Source of the DNA: Nocardioides alcanivorans
GTDB lineage: Bacteria > Actinomycetota > Actinomycetes > Propionibacteriales > Nocardioidaceae
NCBI RefSeq assembly: GCF_021555175.1
Contig: NZ_JAKGRW010000046.1
Location: 49,616-113,615, forward strand
Length of the DNA stretch: 64,000 nt
Direction: 5' to 3'
A program made the translations under genes and the position numbers. Below the pieces are notes generated by a model. The model ran no database searches. It was given only the letters and a program-made list of their open reading frames with translations, and was not told the origin of the DNA. This document shows positions 27,635 through 39,791 of the stretch, piece after piece (the first letter of the stretch is position 1; every line of letters starts with the position of its first letter).

Positions 27635-29233
27635 GTGGCCAGCCGCAACCTCTCCGGCACCCTTCGTCGAGGGCTGACCTTCTGGCGCCGTTCGGTCCAG
27701 GCGCGCGTCGTCGCCAGCACGGTGCTGCTGTCGGCCCTCGTCGTCAGCGCGGTCGGCTGGTTCCTGATCCAGCAGACCCGCGACGGTCTCGTCGATGCCA
27801 AGGTCGATCGTGCGGTCGCCGAGGCCGTCAACGACGTCGACGACGCCCGTTCCCGGCTCGCGTCGATCCCCGGGACCGACGACGATGCAGCCGCCCAGCT
27901 CCAACAGCTCGCCGATCCGATGATCAGTCGGGCCGACTCCCGCGGGGTCTCGGTCGTGCTTGCCGGGCCGGTCGGCTCGGGACGTCTGGAGCTCGACCGT
28001 GCCGGCGTCCGCCATTCCACGGGGCTCGACCTCAGCAGCGTGCCCGACGCCTTGCTGCGCCACTTCGACTCCTCGCTCGACCAGGCGTGGGCCTTCACGC
28101 GCATCCACTACGTGGACTCCGACGGCCGCGAGTCCTTGCCTGGCGTCACCGTCGGTGCCACGGTCCAGCTGCCCGCAGACGGGGAGTACTACGCCATCTT
28201 CCTGCTCTTCCCGATGGAGCAGGAGCAAGACACCCTCGACCTGGTCACCCGAGCGCTCTTCACGGCTGGTGGGCTGCTGCTGGTGCTGGTGGCAGGCCTG
28301 GCCTGGGTGGTCACCCGTCAGGTGGTCTCACCGATCCGCATGGCGCGACGAACGGCGGAGCGGCTGGCAGCCGGACATCTTGAGGAGCGGATGTGGGTGC
28401 GCGGGCACGACGACCTCGCACGCCTGGCGACCTCCTTCAACCAGATGGCCTCAGGGTTGCAACGGCAGATCCGACAGCTGGAGGAGTTGTCCCGGCTCCA
28501 GCGGCGGTTCACCTCCGACGTCTCCCACGAGCTGCGCACGCCGCTCACGACGGTCCGGATGGCCGGTGACGTGCTCCACGACGCGCGCGACACGTTCGAC
28601 CCGGCGACGGCACGGGCGGCCGAACTGCTGCAGACCGAGCTCGACCGGTTCGAGGGGTTGCTCAGCGACCTGCTGGAGATCAGTCGCTTCGACGCCGGGG
28701 CAGCAGTCCTCGACGTCGACGACGTGAACCTCGTGGACGTGGCCCACCGGGTGGTCGAGATGAGCGCGCCGGTCGCCGACCAGCGCGGCGTGACGCTGAC
28801 CGTGACGGCGCTCAGCGAGCCGGTGCTGGCCGAGGCGGACTCCCGCCGGGTGGAGCGCATCGTGCGCAACCTGGTCAACAACGCGATCGACCATGCCGAC
28901 GGGCGGCCGGTGGAGGTGATCGTCCACGGCGACGAGCACGCGTCCGCCGTGGCGGTGCGCGACCATGGTGTCGGTCTCGCTCCCGGGGAGGCAGCGTTGG
29001 TGTTCAACCGGTTCTGGCGCGCCGACCCGGCTCGGGCCCGCAGCAGCGGTGGCACCGGGCTGGGGTTGTCCATCTCGTTGGAGGACACGCACCTGCACGG
29101 TGGCTGGCTCCAGGCATGGGGCGTGCGTGGCGAGGGCTCGCAGTTCCGCCTCACCCTTCCGCGGCGCGCCGGACTGCCGCTGCGGCACAGTCCGATCCCG
29201 CTCGTCCCCACCGATGTGGAGAGGCAGACATGA
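27635..29233 (+). CDS. mtrB: sensor histidine kinase MtrB
   Basis: 532 residues from GTG 27635, seven bases after mtrA. TM1 near 25-47 (VVASTVLLSALVVSAVGWFLI), extracytoplasmic sensor domain to about 205, TM2 (FTAGGLLLVLVAGLAWVV), HAMP linker, H-box FTSDVSHELRTPL with the phosphorylated His, N-box IVRNLVNNAIDHA, and G-boxes VRDHGVGL and SGGTGLGLSI. The catalytic core is complete. It phosphorylates MtrA; its activity is affected by the lipoprotein encoded next. The stop overlaps lpqB (ATGA). Confidence 0.95.
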   Translation: MASRNLSGTLRRGLTFWRRSVQARVVASTVLLSALVVSAVGWFLIQQTRDGLVDAKVDRAVAEAVNDVDDARSRLASIPGTDDDAAAQLQQLADPMISRADSRGVSVVLAGPVGSGRLELDRAGVRHSTGLDLSSVPDALLRHFDSSLDQAWAFTRIHYVDSDGRESLPGVTVGATVQLPADGEYYAIFLLFPMEQEQDTLDLVTRALFTAGGLLLVLVAGLAWVVTRQVVSPIRMARRTAERLAAGHLEERMWVRGHDDLARLATSFNQMASGLQRQIRQLEELSRLQRRFTSDVSHELRTPLTTVRMAGDVLHDARDTFDPATARAAELLQTELDRFEGLLSDLLEISRFDAGAAVLDVDDVNLVDVAHRVVEMSAPVADQRGVTLTVTALSEPVLAEADSRRVERIVRNLVNNAIDHADGRPVEVIVHGDEHASAVAVRDHGVGLAPGEAALVFNRFWRADPARARSSGGTGLGLSISLEDTHLHGGWLQAWGVRGEGSQFRLTLPRRAGLPLRHSPIPLVPTDVERQT

Positions 29234-30963
29234 CCACACGACTTCGCCGTTCGTTGGCTCTGCCGCTGCTGCTCCTCGTCGCGCTGTGCGGGTGCGTCAA
29301 CCTGCCCGAGGAGTCCGACGTCGAGGTCCGGGCCGAGGCCCAGCGTTCCGATCTCGACACCGGGTTCCCCTACCAGCCGCGCCCGCCGCAGGCGGGGAGA
29401 GCCCCACGGAGATCGTCCGGCACTTCTTCGACGCGATGACGGCCAGTCCGATCACCACCTCGGTGGCGCGACAGTTCCTCACCGAGCAGGCCCGCGACGC
29501 TTGGCAACCTGATGCCGGGATCATCACCTATGCCGACCTGGTCACCCCCGTCGGCGCCACCCAGGTCAGCGTGGGCCTGGTCGGTGCCAACCGGGTGGAC
29601 GCCGGAGGACGTTGGCAGGGTCCGCTCGACGAGGACGAGGCCGAGCTCCAGTTCGAGCTGGTGACCGAGGGCGGCGAGTGGCGTATCGACAGCCTGCCTG
29701 ACGCGATGATCGTGCCCGACAACTGGTTCCAGGACCGCTACGTCCAGATGAACCTCCACTTCTTCGACCCCACGGGTCGGGTGCTGGTGCCCGAACCGGT
29801 CTACGTTCCCCGGGGTGGACAGGCGGCGACCAGCCTCGTCCGCGGCCTGTTGCGAGGCCCCGACAGCGAGCTCGCGGGTGTCACCCAGTCGTTCGTGCCC
29901 CAGGGCCTGAGCCTCGACGTACTCGTGCCGGAGCCGGTCGACGGGTTCGCGGAGGTGTTGCTCACCGGTGACGTCGCTGCAGTCGATCCGGCGACCAGCG
30001 AACTCCTGGTGGCCCAGTTCGCCTGGACACTGCGCCAGGTGCCCAACCTGACTCGCTTCCGGCTGAGCCTCAACGGCACTCCGTTGGGCGCGTCGGGAAC
30101 TGCCGCCGACATCGCGGTCTCCCGGGGCGAGCCCTATGACCCCGCGGTCCCCGAGGGCTGGTCCGACGCCTTCGGCATCGCCGACGGCGACCTGGTGACG
30201 GTCTCGTCCCGGGGGTTGTCCGCTGTCGAGGGTGAGCGCAAGTCCGCCACGAGCGAGTGGCGGAGCTTCGCCGTCGACCTGTCTGCCGGGCGCGTGGCGA
30301 GCGTGGACGCCACCGGTCAGCGCGTCGACGTGATGCCGCTCAACGGCTCGCTCGCACCGGTTCGGGCGATCCAGGGGTTGACCTGCTCAAGCCGGCCTGG
30401 GACCACAGCAAGACGCTGTGGGCGCTCGACCGGGGCGCCCAGGGCGCCGTCGTCTGGGCGATGCCGGGCCGGCGTGCCGCCCAGGTGCAGGTGCCCGGTA
30501 TCACCGGGGAGCGGGTACGGGACTTCATCGTCTCCCGAGACGGATCGAGGATGGTCGCGGTCGTTGCCGGCGCGCGTGGAGACCGAGTGGTCGCAGCGAG
30601 GATCGCCCGCAACCGAGGACGCATCCGTGCCTTGGCCCCGACCGTGATCTGGCAGGAACCGGGGAGCGGCTGGACCTGCGGGCGGTCGCCTGGCGGAACC
30701 CGACCGAGGTGCTGGTGGTGCGCAAGCTCGGCCCCTCGCTGAGCCAGGTCGTGCGGCGGTCGGTCGACGGCTCCGAGGCGATCTCGCGCGGTGACGTCTC
30801 CTCCGAGCTGGTGCGCGATCGGGTCGCCACCTTGGTGTCCACCCCGGTGTCCGGCCTCCCTGCGTGGGCGGTGGGTCGTCAGGGCGCCTTCCACGTCGTT
30901 GCCTCCGAGGGGGAACGGTTCATCCCCCTCGACGGTGTCCGAGCAGTGACCTACGCCGGCTGA
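29230..30963 (+). CDS. lpqB: MtrAB-associated lipoprotein LpqB (three assembly frameshifts)
   Basis: About 578 residues after repair. Lipoprotein signal with lipobox LVALCGC near residue 20, an N-terminal LpqB domain with the SPTEIVRHFFDAM start, a GerMN domain in the middle (ELAGVTQSFVPQGL, VDPATSELLVAQFAWTL) and a C-terminal beta-propeller-like domain with PAWDHSKTLWALDRG. LpqB modulates MtrB. Frames break near 29,396, 30,375 and 30,661, each where one G of a run is missing; restoring them gives QAGESPTEIV, IQGVDLLKPA and QEPGERLDLRA. Start ATG 29230 is coupled to mtrB. Confidence 0.92.
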
Positions 30964-31021
30964 TTCCACAGGTCACCTGCTCGCCCTTGCCCGCCGCGAT
31001 CCGGGCTGCTGGGCTGAGCGG

Positions 31022-31724
31022 GTGCGCAGTGATCTCGTCGACCTGGTCACCGGCGCCCGATGCCCCGGGTGCGGTGAACCCGGGCGGCTGCCCTGTGCCG
31101 GCTGCGCCCGGATGCTTCGGGGACGCGCCCGGTCGATGCGTCCGTCACCAGCGCCGCCGGGACTCGCCCCCAGCTCCGCTGCGGGTGAGTACGCCGGGCT
31201 CCTGCGCACGCTGCTCCTCGGCCACAAGGAGCGGCAGCAGTTCGGACCGGCGTCGCTCCTGGGCGAACTGCTTGCCGAGGCGGTCACCGACCTGTGTGCC
31301 GGCGAGGGTGGCCCTCCGGGACGTGGCACTGGTCCCGGCCCCCAGCCAGCGTGGCGCCACACGTGCCCGCGGTCACGACCCGACCCTCCGCCTCACCAGG
31401 GCGGCCGGCCGTCGGCTGGGTGTCGCGGTGGCGCCCCTTCTCGCGGTGGCCCGGGTCGCCGACCAGGGAGAGCTCGACAGGCGGGGGCGGCTGTCCAACC
31501 TGACCCGGTCGATGTGGGTGCGTCCCGGCCCGGGCCGCCGGATGCGCCGGGCGTTGCGTCGCCCCGACGGAGCCGCAGCCGGTTGGCTCGTCGTGTGTGA
31601 CGACGTACTGACGACCGGGGCGACGGCGAGGGAGGCGCAACGAGCGCTCACCGACGCGGGCTGGGGTGTGCTCGGCATTGCGACCGTCGCGGCCACCCGG
31701 CTGCGTGCCACCGATTCCGGGTGA
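31022..31724 (+). CDS. comF: ComF-family phosphoribosyltransferase-like protein (frameshifted in assembly)
   Basis: About 234 residues. N-terminal zinc ribbon (CPGCGEPGRLPCAGC), middle GLLRTLLLGHKERQQFG, and a C-terminal phosphoribosyltransferase motif VVCDDVLTTGATAREA. ComF-like proteins take part in DNA uptake in competent bacteria, but no other com genes are in view and in actinobacteria the role is unproven. The frame breaks near 31,310 (GAGGGTGGCC); the part after it reads VALRDVALVPAPSQR. Position between lpqB and hpf is conserved in actinobacteria. Confidence 0.85.
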
Positions 31725-31819
31725 CTTCCGTGCCAACTGCCGGGGCCGTTCGCTGGTAAACACCTGCCCCGTGGACTAGCGTCACGTCATGGAGTCCGTC
31801 CGGGTCCGTGGTTGCGTCC

Positions 31820-32095
31820 ACCGGTGTTCGGCGGTGCCTGTAGGCAGGGGCCGCTACGGTCCCGTCACGTCGAGTTCCACCAGTGGGTTAGCCGATGCCA
31901 GTCGCAGGCAAAACGGTCCACGTAAGTCCGGAGACGGACGAGCACGGTGCGGCTTAGAAGTAAGTCCTGCCCCGGTCCGGTCACCAGATGTGACCGTCCC
32001 CCGGGAGAGGGTGGGTAGTGGCAAGAAGTTGCGAGAGCCCCAGCAGGCGGGTGTGGGGTCGAAGACCAGGTCGGCCGGACGGATTCCATCAAGAC
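31820..32095 (+). ncRNA. structured leader, probable raiA-motif RNA
   Basis: The 437 bases between comF and hpf hold no convincing ORF but many short stems: GTCCG-GAGA-CGGAC (31926-31939, a GNRA-type tetraloop), GGTCAC-CAGAT-GTGACC (31979-31995) and GCCTG/CAGGC pairings. There are also purine-rich unpaired stretches such as GGCTTAGAAGTAAG. The raiA RNA motif is a structured RNA of Firmicutes and Actinobacteria found upstream of raiA/hpf genes, the same position as here. The assignment rests on position and folding, not on a covariance search; boundaries are approximate. Function in actinobacteria is unknown. Confidence 0.55.
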
Positions 32096-32161
32096 CGAGG
32101 GCCGCTGACGCGGCTCGTCGGCATGCGCGGAAAACCAACTGATTGCACGGGAGGTCCAACC

Positions 32162-32779
32162 ATGGATGTTGTCGTCAACGCTCGTAACTGTGAGGTGTCC
32201 GATCGGTTCAGGGGGCATGCCGAGGAGAAACTCTCCAAGCTCGAGAAGCACGACCACCGGATCATCCGAGTCATGGTCGAGGTGAGCAACGAGAAGAACC
32301 CCCGTCAGGCTGATCGGGCGGTCCGCGTCGAGTTGACGGCCCACTCCCGCGGGCCGGTCATCCGGGCCGAGGCGGCGGCCGAGGACAAGATGGCAGCCCT
32401 CGACCTCGCGCTCGACAAGATGGCGGCACAGATGCGCAAGGCGGCCGACCGGCGTCGGGTGCACCGCGGCCGTCGCACCCCCGTGTCGGTGGGCGAGGCG
32501 TTGGCCAACACCGAGCCCGCTGCCGAGACCGCGTCGGAGCAGGAGGAGGTCCTCGAGCGCAAGGTCGGCCCGATCACCGTCACCGGTGACGGCCCGCTCG
32601 TCGTCCGCGAGAAGTCACACGCGGCCACGCCGATGACCTTGGACCAGGCGCTCTACGAGATGGAACTCGTCGGCCACGACTTCTACCTGTTCGTCGACAA
32701 GGAGAACGAACGTCCCTCGGTGGTCTACCGCCGCAAGGGATACGACTACGGCGTCATCGCACTCGAGGTCGATGGCTGA
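32162..32779 (+). CDS. hpf: ribosome hibernation promoting factor, long form
   Basis: 205 residues. N-terminal S30AE/YfiA domain (about 1-105) that binds the 30S decoding region, basic RRRVHRGRRT linker, and the C-terminal dimerisation domain (about 145-205, MTLDQALYEMELVGHDFYLF... VVYRRKGYDYGVIAL) that pairs two ribosomes into 100S particles. ATG 32162 has GGGAGGT upstream. Its long leader suggests RNA-level control. Confidence 0.95.
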   Translation: MDVVVNARNCEVSDRFRGHAEEKLSKLEKHDHRIIRVMVEVSNEKNPRQADRAVRVELTAHSRGPVIRAEAAAEDKMAALDLALDKMAAQMRKAADRRRVHRGRRTPVSVGEALANTEPAAETASEQEEVLERKVGPITVTGDGPLVVREKSHAATPMTLDQALYEMELVGHDFYLFVDKENERPSVVYRRKGYDYGVIALEVDG

Positions 32780-32794
32780 CCGATCGCACGTGTC

Positions 32795-32847
32795 CATGGC
32801 ACGGTCGGGCCACTCGGTTGATGCCGAGGTGGCCCGATCGTGCCATG
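32795..32847. terminator. long inverted repeat between hpf and the response regulator gene
   Basis: A 23/24-base stem (CATGGCACGGTCGGGCCAC... paired with ...GTGGCCCGATCGTGCCATG) with one mismatch and one bulge around a TTGATG loop. It starts 15 bases after the hpf stop and ends 8 bases before the regulator start GTG. It could terminate hpf transcription (no T tail), or be an operator or RNA hairpin controlling the regulator. Confidence 0.6.
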
Positions 32848-32855
32848 ATGGGCGG

Positions 32856-33524
32856 GTGAGCGAAGCCGATGAGGCGATCAAGGTCTTGGTCGTCGACGAC
32901 CAGGAACTCTTCCGCCGGGGGCTGACGATGCTGCTCGGCGTCGAGTCCGGCATCGAGGTCGTCGGGGAGGCCAGCGACGGCCTCGAAGGCACGCAGTTGG
33001 CCGCGGAGACCGTGCCCGACGTGGTGCTGCTCGACGTACGCATGCCCAAGCGCTCGGGGATCGAGGCGTGCGCCGCGATCAAGGAGACCGTCCCGTCGGC
33101 CAAGATCATCATGCTCACCGTCTCTGACGAAGAGGCTGACCTCTATGAGGCGGTCAAGAGCGGGGCGGCCGGATACCTCCTCAAGGACTCGTCGATCGAC
33201 GAGGTCTCGCAGGCCGTGCGCGTCGTCGCCGACGGCCAGTCGCTGATCAGCCCGTCGATGGCCGTCAAGCTGATCGATGAGTTCAAGCAGATGGCCAAAC
33301 CGGAGAAGCAGCAACTGCCGGGCTTCCGACTCACCGAGCGGGAGCTCGAGGTGCTCCGGCTGGTGGCCCGCGGCATGAACAACCGTGAGATCGCCCGTCA
33401 GCTCTTCATCAGCGAGAACACGGTCAAGAACCACGTGCGCAACATCTTGGAGAAGTTGCAACTGCACTCGCGGATGGAGGCGGTCATGTATGCCGTCCGC
33501 GAGAAGCTCCTCGAGATCCCCTGA
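32856..33524 (+). CDS. NarL/FixJ-family response regulator
   Basis: 222 residues from GTG 32856, the start placed at the conserved IKVLVVDDQELFRRG; longer in-frame starts would run through the inverted repeat. Receiver Asp in DVVLLDVRMP, Thr in IIMLTVSDEE (T-V-S), Lys in AAGYLLKDSS. LuxR-type HTH in LTERELEVLRLVARGMNNREIA...ENTVKNHVRNIL. No sensor kinase is adjacent, so the gene is an orphan regulator in this window. Confidence 0.9.
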   Translation: MSEADEAIKVLVVDDQELFRRGLTMLLGVESGIEVVGEASDGLEGTQLAAETVPDVVLLDVRMPKRSGIEACAAIKETVPSAKIIMLTVSDEEADLYEAVKSGAAGYLLKDSSIDEVSQAVRVVADGQSLISPSMAVKLIDEFKQMAKPEKQQLPGFRLTERELEVLRLVARGMNNREIARQLFISENTVKNHVRNILEKLQLHSRMEAVMYAVREKLLEIP

Positions 33525-33542
33525 CCTCGGCTGATCACGATC

Positions 33543-34778
33543 GTGGGTGTCAGGCCGCAGCGGCTCTCGGCCGCGCAGGCTCGTCGGGTCGCGCTGGCCG
33601 CCCAGGGCTTCGCGGACGCACCCCACGCGGTGCCGACGATGCGTACCTTCGAACGCACCCTGGCCCGTACCGGAGTGCTGCAGGTCGACAGTGTCAACGT
33701 GTTGGCGCGGGCCCACCTGATGCCGCTCTACTCGCGGATGGGGCCCTACGACACCGGGCTGCTCGACCGGGCCAACCGGCACACGCACGCCAGCCCGCGT
33801 CGAGTCGTGGAGTACTGGGCCCACGTGCAGGCCTTCATGCCGGTCGAGCTCTGGCCGGTGATGCGGCACCGGATGGAGCACTACCGGGAGCAACGCGGCA
33901 AGTGGTGGAAGGTCGACGACGTCCGCTCCGAACAGACCGTGCTGGCGTTGGTGGCCGAGCGGGGACCGGTCACTGCTCGCGAGTTGGAGGCTGAGCTCGA
34001 CGCCGGTCCGCGCTCGAAGCAGCACTGGGGCTGGAACTGGTCGGAGGCCCGGAAGGTGCTGGACCACCTCTATTCCAGCGGCCAGGTGGCGATTGCCGGG
34101 AGGACGTCCTCGTTCGAGGTCCGCTACGACCTGCCCGAGCGGGTCCTGCCCCGCGCGGTGCTGGAGGCGCCCACCCCCACGCCGCACGAAGCCGCGGTGG
34201 ATCTGGTGCGCCGCGCCGCGGTCTCCCACGGTGTCGCCACGGCGAGCTGCCTGAGCGACTACTACCGGATGAACTGGCGCCGGCCCTCCGGGGTCGGGGC
34301 CGCCCAACCTGCGGTGGAGCAGCTGGTGGAGGAGGGAGTGCTCCAGCCGGTGGAGGTGGAGGGGTGGTCCCGCCCGGCGTGGCTGCACCGTGATGCCCGG
34401 CTCCCGCGGAGGGTGGCGGCACGGTCGCTGATCAGCCCCTTCGATCCCGTCGTGTGGCAGCGGGAGCGGGCCGAAGCGCTGTTCGACTTCACCTACCGGA
34501 TCGAGATCTACACGCCCAAGGAGAAGCGGGTCCACGGCTACTACGTGCTCCCGTTCCTGCTCGGGGACCGCATCGTGGCGCGCGTCGACCTCAAGGCAGA
34601 TCGGGCGTCCGGACGGTTGCTCGTGCAGGGCGCCTTCGGTGAGTCCGGGTATCCGGAGGAGACGGCCGTGGAGCTGGTTGCCGAGTTGCGGCGCCTCGCG
34701 GGATGGCTGGACCTCGACGAGGTCGTGATCGCCCCGAACGGCGATCTTGCGGTGGCCCTCGCGCGCGAGGTCGCCTGA
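33543..34778 (+). CDS. YcaQ/AlkX-like DNA glycosylase (winged-helix DUF1006)
   Basis: 411 residues from GTG 33543. Tandem winged-helix DNA glycosylase family (YcaQ, streptomycete AlkX/AZL4-type) acting on bulky N-alkylated bases and interstrand crosslinks. The catalytic Gln-x-Asp is present in GVLQVDSVNVLARAH, and later conserved parts include LISPFDPVVWQRERAEALFDF-type and ETAVELVAELRRLA segments. Located 18 bases after the response regulator, possibly co-transcribed. Confidence 0.85.
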   Translation: MGVRPQRLSAAQARRVALAAQGFADAPHAVPTMRTFERTLARTGVLQVDSVNVLARAHLMPLYSRMGPYDTGLLDRANRHTHASPRRVVEYWAHVQAFMPVELWPVMRHRMEHYREQRGKWWKVDDVRSEQTVLALVAERGPVTARELEAELDAGPRSKQHWGWNWSEARKVLDHLYSSGQVAIAGRTSSFEVRYDLPERVLPRAVLEAPTPTPHEAAVDLVRRAAVSHGVATASCLSDYYRMNWRRPSGVGAAQPAVEQLVEEGVLQPVEVEGWSRPAWLHRDARLPRRVAARSLISPFDPVVWQRERAEALFDFTYRIEIYTPKEKRVHGYYVLPFLLGDRIVARVDLKADRASGRLLVQGAFGESGYPEETAVELVAELRRLAGWLDLDEVVIAPNGDLAVALAREVA

Positions 34779-34963
34779 CCTGCGTGTCCCGTCCTGCCTG
34801 AGCACCACGCTGGCCGGAGTGGAAGCCACTCCGACGGTTCCCGGAGGCGCCGACGGCACTGGTTCGGGTCCGCTGGGCCGCGCGGGTAGCATTGCGGAGG
34901 TTGCGGGTGCCCCTGCCCGCCCTCAGACTTCAGTCCGAGTAGTCGATCAGAGAGTTTTTGCCC

Positions 34964-37768
<2,805 letters not shown>

Positions 37769-37787
37769 GTCACGACGTACGCCTGAA

Positions 37788-37823
37788 ACGACGGGCGGTC
37801 CGCTGCGGCGGACCGCCCGTCGT
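37788..37823. terminator. hairpin terminator after secA
   Basis: 36-base inverted repeat (arm ACGACGGGCGGTCCGC) 20 bases after the secA stop and 28 before the end of the convergent Rv3235-family gene. Confidence 0.85.
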
Positions 37824-37850
37824 CGTCCTCGGCGGTCCCTCGACTCCAGC

Positions 37851-38366
37851 TCAGCCGAACTCGAGTGCTGTGCAACACCAGCGCTCGTCCCAGCGCTCGA
37901 TCCGGGCGGCAAGGAACCGACTGCGTTTGCCGTGGCGGACCACGGCGCAGACCTCGACGGTGGCCGAGGTGAGGAAGCAGGTGCGGACACTCGCCACGTT
38001 GGGGCGCAGCGAGGTCGCGCGGACCCGACCCTGGCCGGCGCGATGGGCGCCGGCACGAGCGACGGCTGCCGCGCGGTAGGTGATCTCGGCGTGGATGTCC
38101 GAGGTGCACCAACGCACGAGCTGGCTCGTCGGGCGATCGCCGCAGATGGCTTCGACCACGGCTTGGAAGAAGGCGAGGCTCCAGCGCTGGACGTCGGTTG
38201 CGGTCCGCGGGTTGACCAGCACGACGTCAGCGCCGGCCCGCGCTGGCAAGCCACGGACGTCGGGCGGAGCCGTCACCGGAACCAGGTCGAGCGCCAGCGT
38301 CCCCTGCACGGAGTCCCGTGGCCGCGGTACGAGCGGAACCTTGGAGGTGTCACGCAACCTGTTCAC
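37851..38366 (-). CDS. Rv3235-family protein
   Basis: 171 residues. The central part (AFFQAVVEAICGDRPTSQLVRWCTSDIHAEI) and the C-terminal SATVEVCAVVRHGKRSRFLAARIERWDERWCCTALEFG-like sheet match the Rv3235/DUF6459 family found downstream of secA in actinobacteria. The fold resembles NTF2-like proteins; function unknown. The LysM-protein stop is 7 bases upstream, so both share an operon. Confidence 0.85.
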   Translation of the reverse strand: MNRLRDTSKVPLVPRPRDSVQGTLALDLVPVTAPPDVRGLPARAGADVVLVNPRTATDVQRWSLAFFQAVVEAICGDRPTSQLVRWCTSDIHAEITYRAAAVARAGAHRAGQGRVRATSLRPNVASVRTCFLTSATVEVCAVVRHGKRSRFLAARIERWDERWCCTALEFG

Positions 38367-38373
38367 GTCTGCT

Positions 38374-39059
38374 TCATCCTTCCTCCTCGCCGAGCTCGAG
38401 GCGTTGCCCCGGGCGGATCACGTCGGGGTCGTCCCCGATGACGTCGCGGTTGTGCCTCCAGATCTCGCGCCACGTGCGATCGAGCTGAGCATCGGTGGCG
38501 CCGGGGGAGTGCTCTCGGGCGATGGACCACAGCGTGTCCCCCGGGATGACCAGGACCGATGTCCCGGCAGGGCTCGTCCCGGCCCTGCCGGGGCCGGGAC
38601 GGGGCCTCCCGGGTGCGTCCGCTTCGGGGCAGGATGAGGCATCAGCTGGGGAGTGGTGTCGGGGATGTCGGGCACCGTCATCCCCTCCAACGATGCGTAC
38701 CCCGGTGCCCCCGGCGGGCCGATCGCCGAATCGGCCTGTGCGCCCAGCGGGACCCCGACGATCGCGAGACCGCAGGCGACCGCGATGCCTCGACGCAGCC
38801 AGACGGGGGCGCCCGCCCAGCGCAGCCCGGTGCTGCTCAGTGCACTCAGCAGCACCGTGGTGACGACGCCCCAGAGCCAGCCTGCGCAGGTGACGAGCAC
38901 CAGCGCGCTGCTGGCCACCAACAGGTCGGCAAGGGACGCCTCGTCGGCGGAGACCCACGTGGCGAGGTCTGCTCGCAGAAGCTGCACCAGCCCCCACATC
39001 AGGGCACCGCACCCCAGCCACACCGCCAGGCACCGCTGCCGCGGTCGTGCTGCTTCCAC
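38374..39059 (-). CDS. membrane protein with C-terminal LysM domain (frameshifted in assembly)
   Basis: About 228 residues after repair. Three hydrophobic helices in the N-terminal half (LAVWLGCGALMWGLVQLL, LLVASSALVLVTCAGWLWGV, GIAVACGLAIVGVPLG), a Pro-rich linker, then a LysM domain (VIPGDTLWSIAREHSPGATDAQLDRTW... VIRPGQRLEL) likely binding peptidoglycan. The frame breaks near 38,580 inside a GC-rich repeat. It is part of the operon with the Rv3235-family gene and divergent from the gene at 39184. Confidence 0.82.
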
Positions 39060-39078
39060 CCGAGACCCCTCGATTGAT

Positions 39079-39131
39079 GAGTTTGCCTATGTTTGCCTCA
39101 GTCAACGTGCGAACACTGCTGTATGTCAACG
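39079..39131. promoter_or_regulatory. direct repeats in divergent promoter region
   Basis: GTTTGCCT occurs twice exactly 10 bases apart (39081-39088 and 39091-39098), followed by GTCAACG twice (39101-39107 and 39125-39131). The region is much poorer in GC than its surroundings and lies between divergent starts at 39059 and 39184. The one-turn spacing suits binding of a dimeric or MerR/BldC-like regulator; none is identified. Confidence 0.4.
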
Positions 39132-39183
39132 GTTGATCCACAGGCCCTTGACACTGGTTCGCCATCCGTCGAAGGTCGGACGC

Positions 39184-39753
39184 ATGTCCTGGGAACGTCG
39201 CCTGTTCGCTCTCTTCGACGACCTCGAGGGGCAGGCCGATGGCCTTCTCGGCAGGGAGCGGGACTGGGAGGTCGTCGAGCAGGCACGTGCGGAGTACGCC
39301 TCGGTCGCCCTCGTCACCCGGCTCATGGCGAGCACGGGCAGGGAGGTCGACCTGCGGGTGCACGGCGTCGGAAGGATTTCCGGGCGCTTGCTGCGATGCA
39401 CCGAGACGTGGAGCCTGCTGGAGCGGGCCGAGCAGGAGTGGGTCGTTCCCCATCGGGCGGTCGCGACGGCCGTTGGCCTCAGTGAGAGATCCCTGCACCC
39501 GGAGGCATGGCCGGTCACCGCGCGACTGGGGCTGGCCTCGGCCCTGCGGCGGCTTGCTGAGGACGAGGATGCGGCGACGGTCCTGCTGCTCGACGGCACC
39601 CGCCTCGAGGGCACCTGGGGTCGCGTCGGCCAGGACTTCGCCGAGCTCATGCCGGTCGGTGTCGAGGCATCATCCCATCAGCGGGCACCCCTGCTGGTGG
39701 CCCACCGAGCCATCGCCGCGCTGACCCGACGACCCGCGACCGTGTGGACGTGA
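39184..39753 (+). CDS. conserved actinobacterial hypothetical protein
   Basis: 189 residues. Starts MSWERRLFALFDDLEGQADGL, continues with a beta-rich part containing EVDLRVHGVGRISGRLLRCTE and ADEE-like charged segments (LLERAEQEWVVPHRAVATAVGL), and a C-terminal Sm-like alternating strand pattern (ATVLLLDGTRLEGTWGRVGQDFAELMPVG). The two G-R-V-G-type strands suggest a repeated small beta-barrel. No function is recognised. Convergent with tatB. Confidence 0.7.
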   Translation: MSWERRLFALFDDLEGQADGLLGRERDWEVVEQARAEYASVALVTRLMASTGREVDLRVHGVGRISGRLLRCTETWSLLERAEQEWVVPHRAVATAVGLSERSLHPEAWPVTARLGLASALRRLAEDEDAATVLLLDGTRLEGTWGRVGQDFAELMPVGVEASSHQRAPLLVAHRAIAALTRRPATVWT

Positions 39754-39791
39754 GCCAGGGCTGGGTGCCCCAGTGCCCGCTGCCGGACCGG

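Noticed and set aside
29230..30963. lpqB as a pseudogene
   Set aside because: All three breaks are one-base losses in G runs and the protein is fully conserved on each side; sequencing error is the better explanation.
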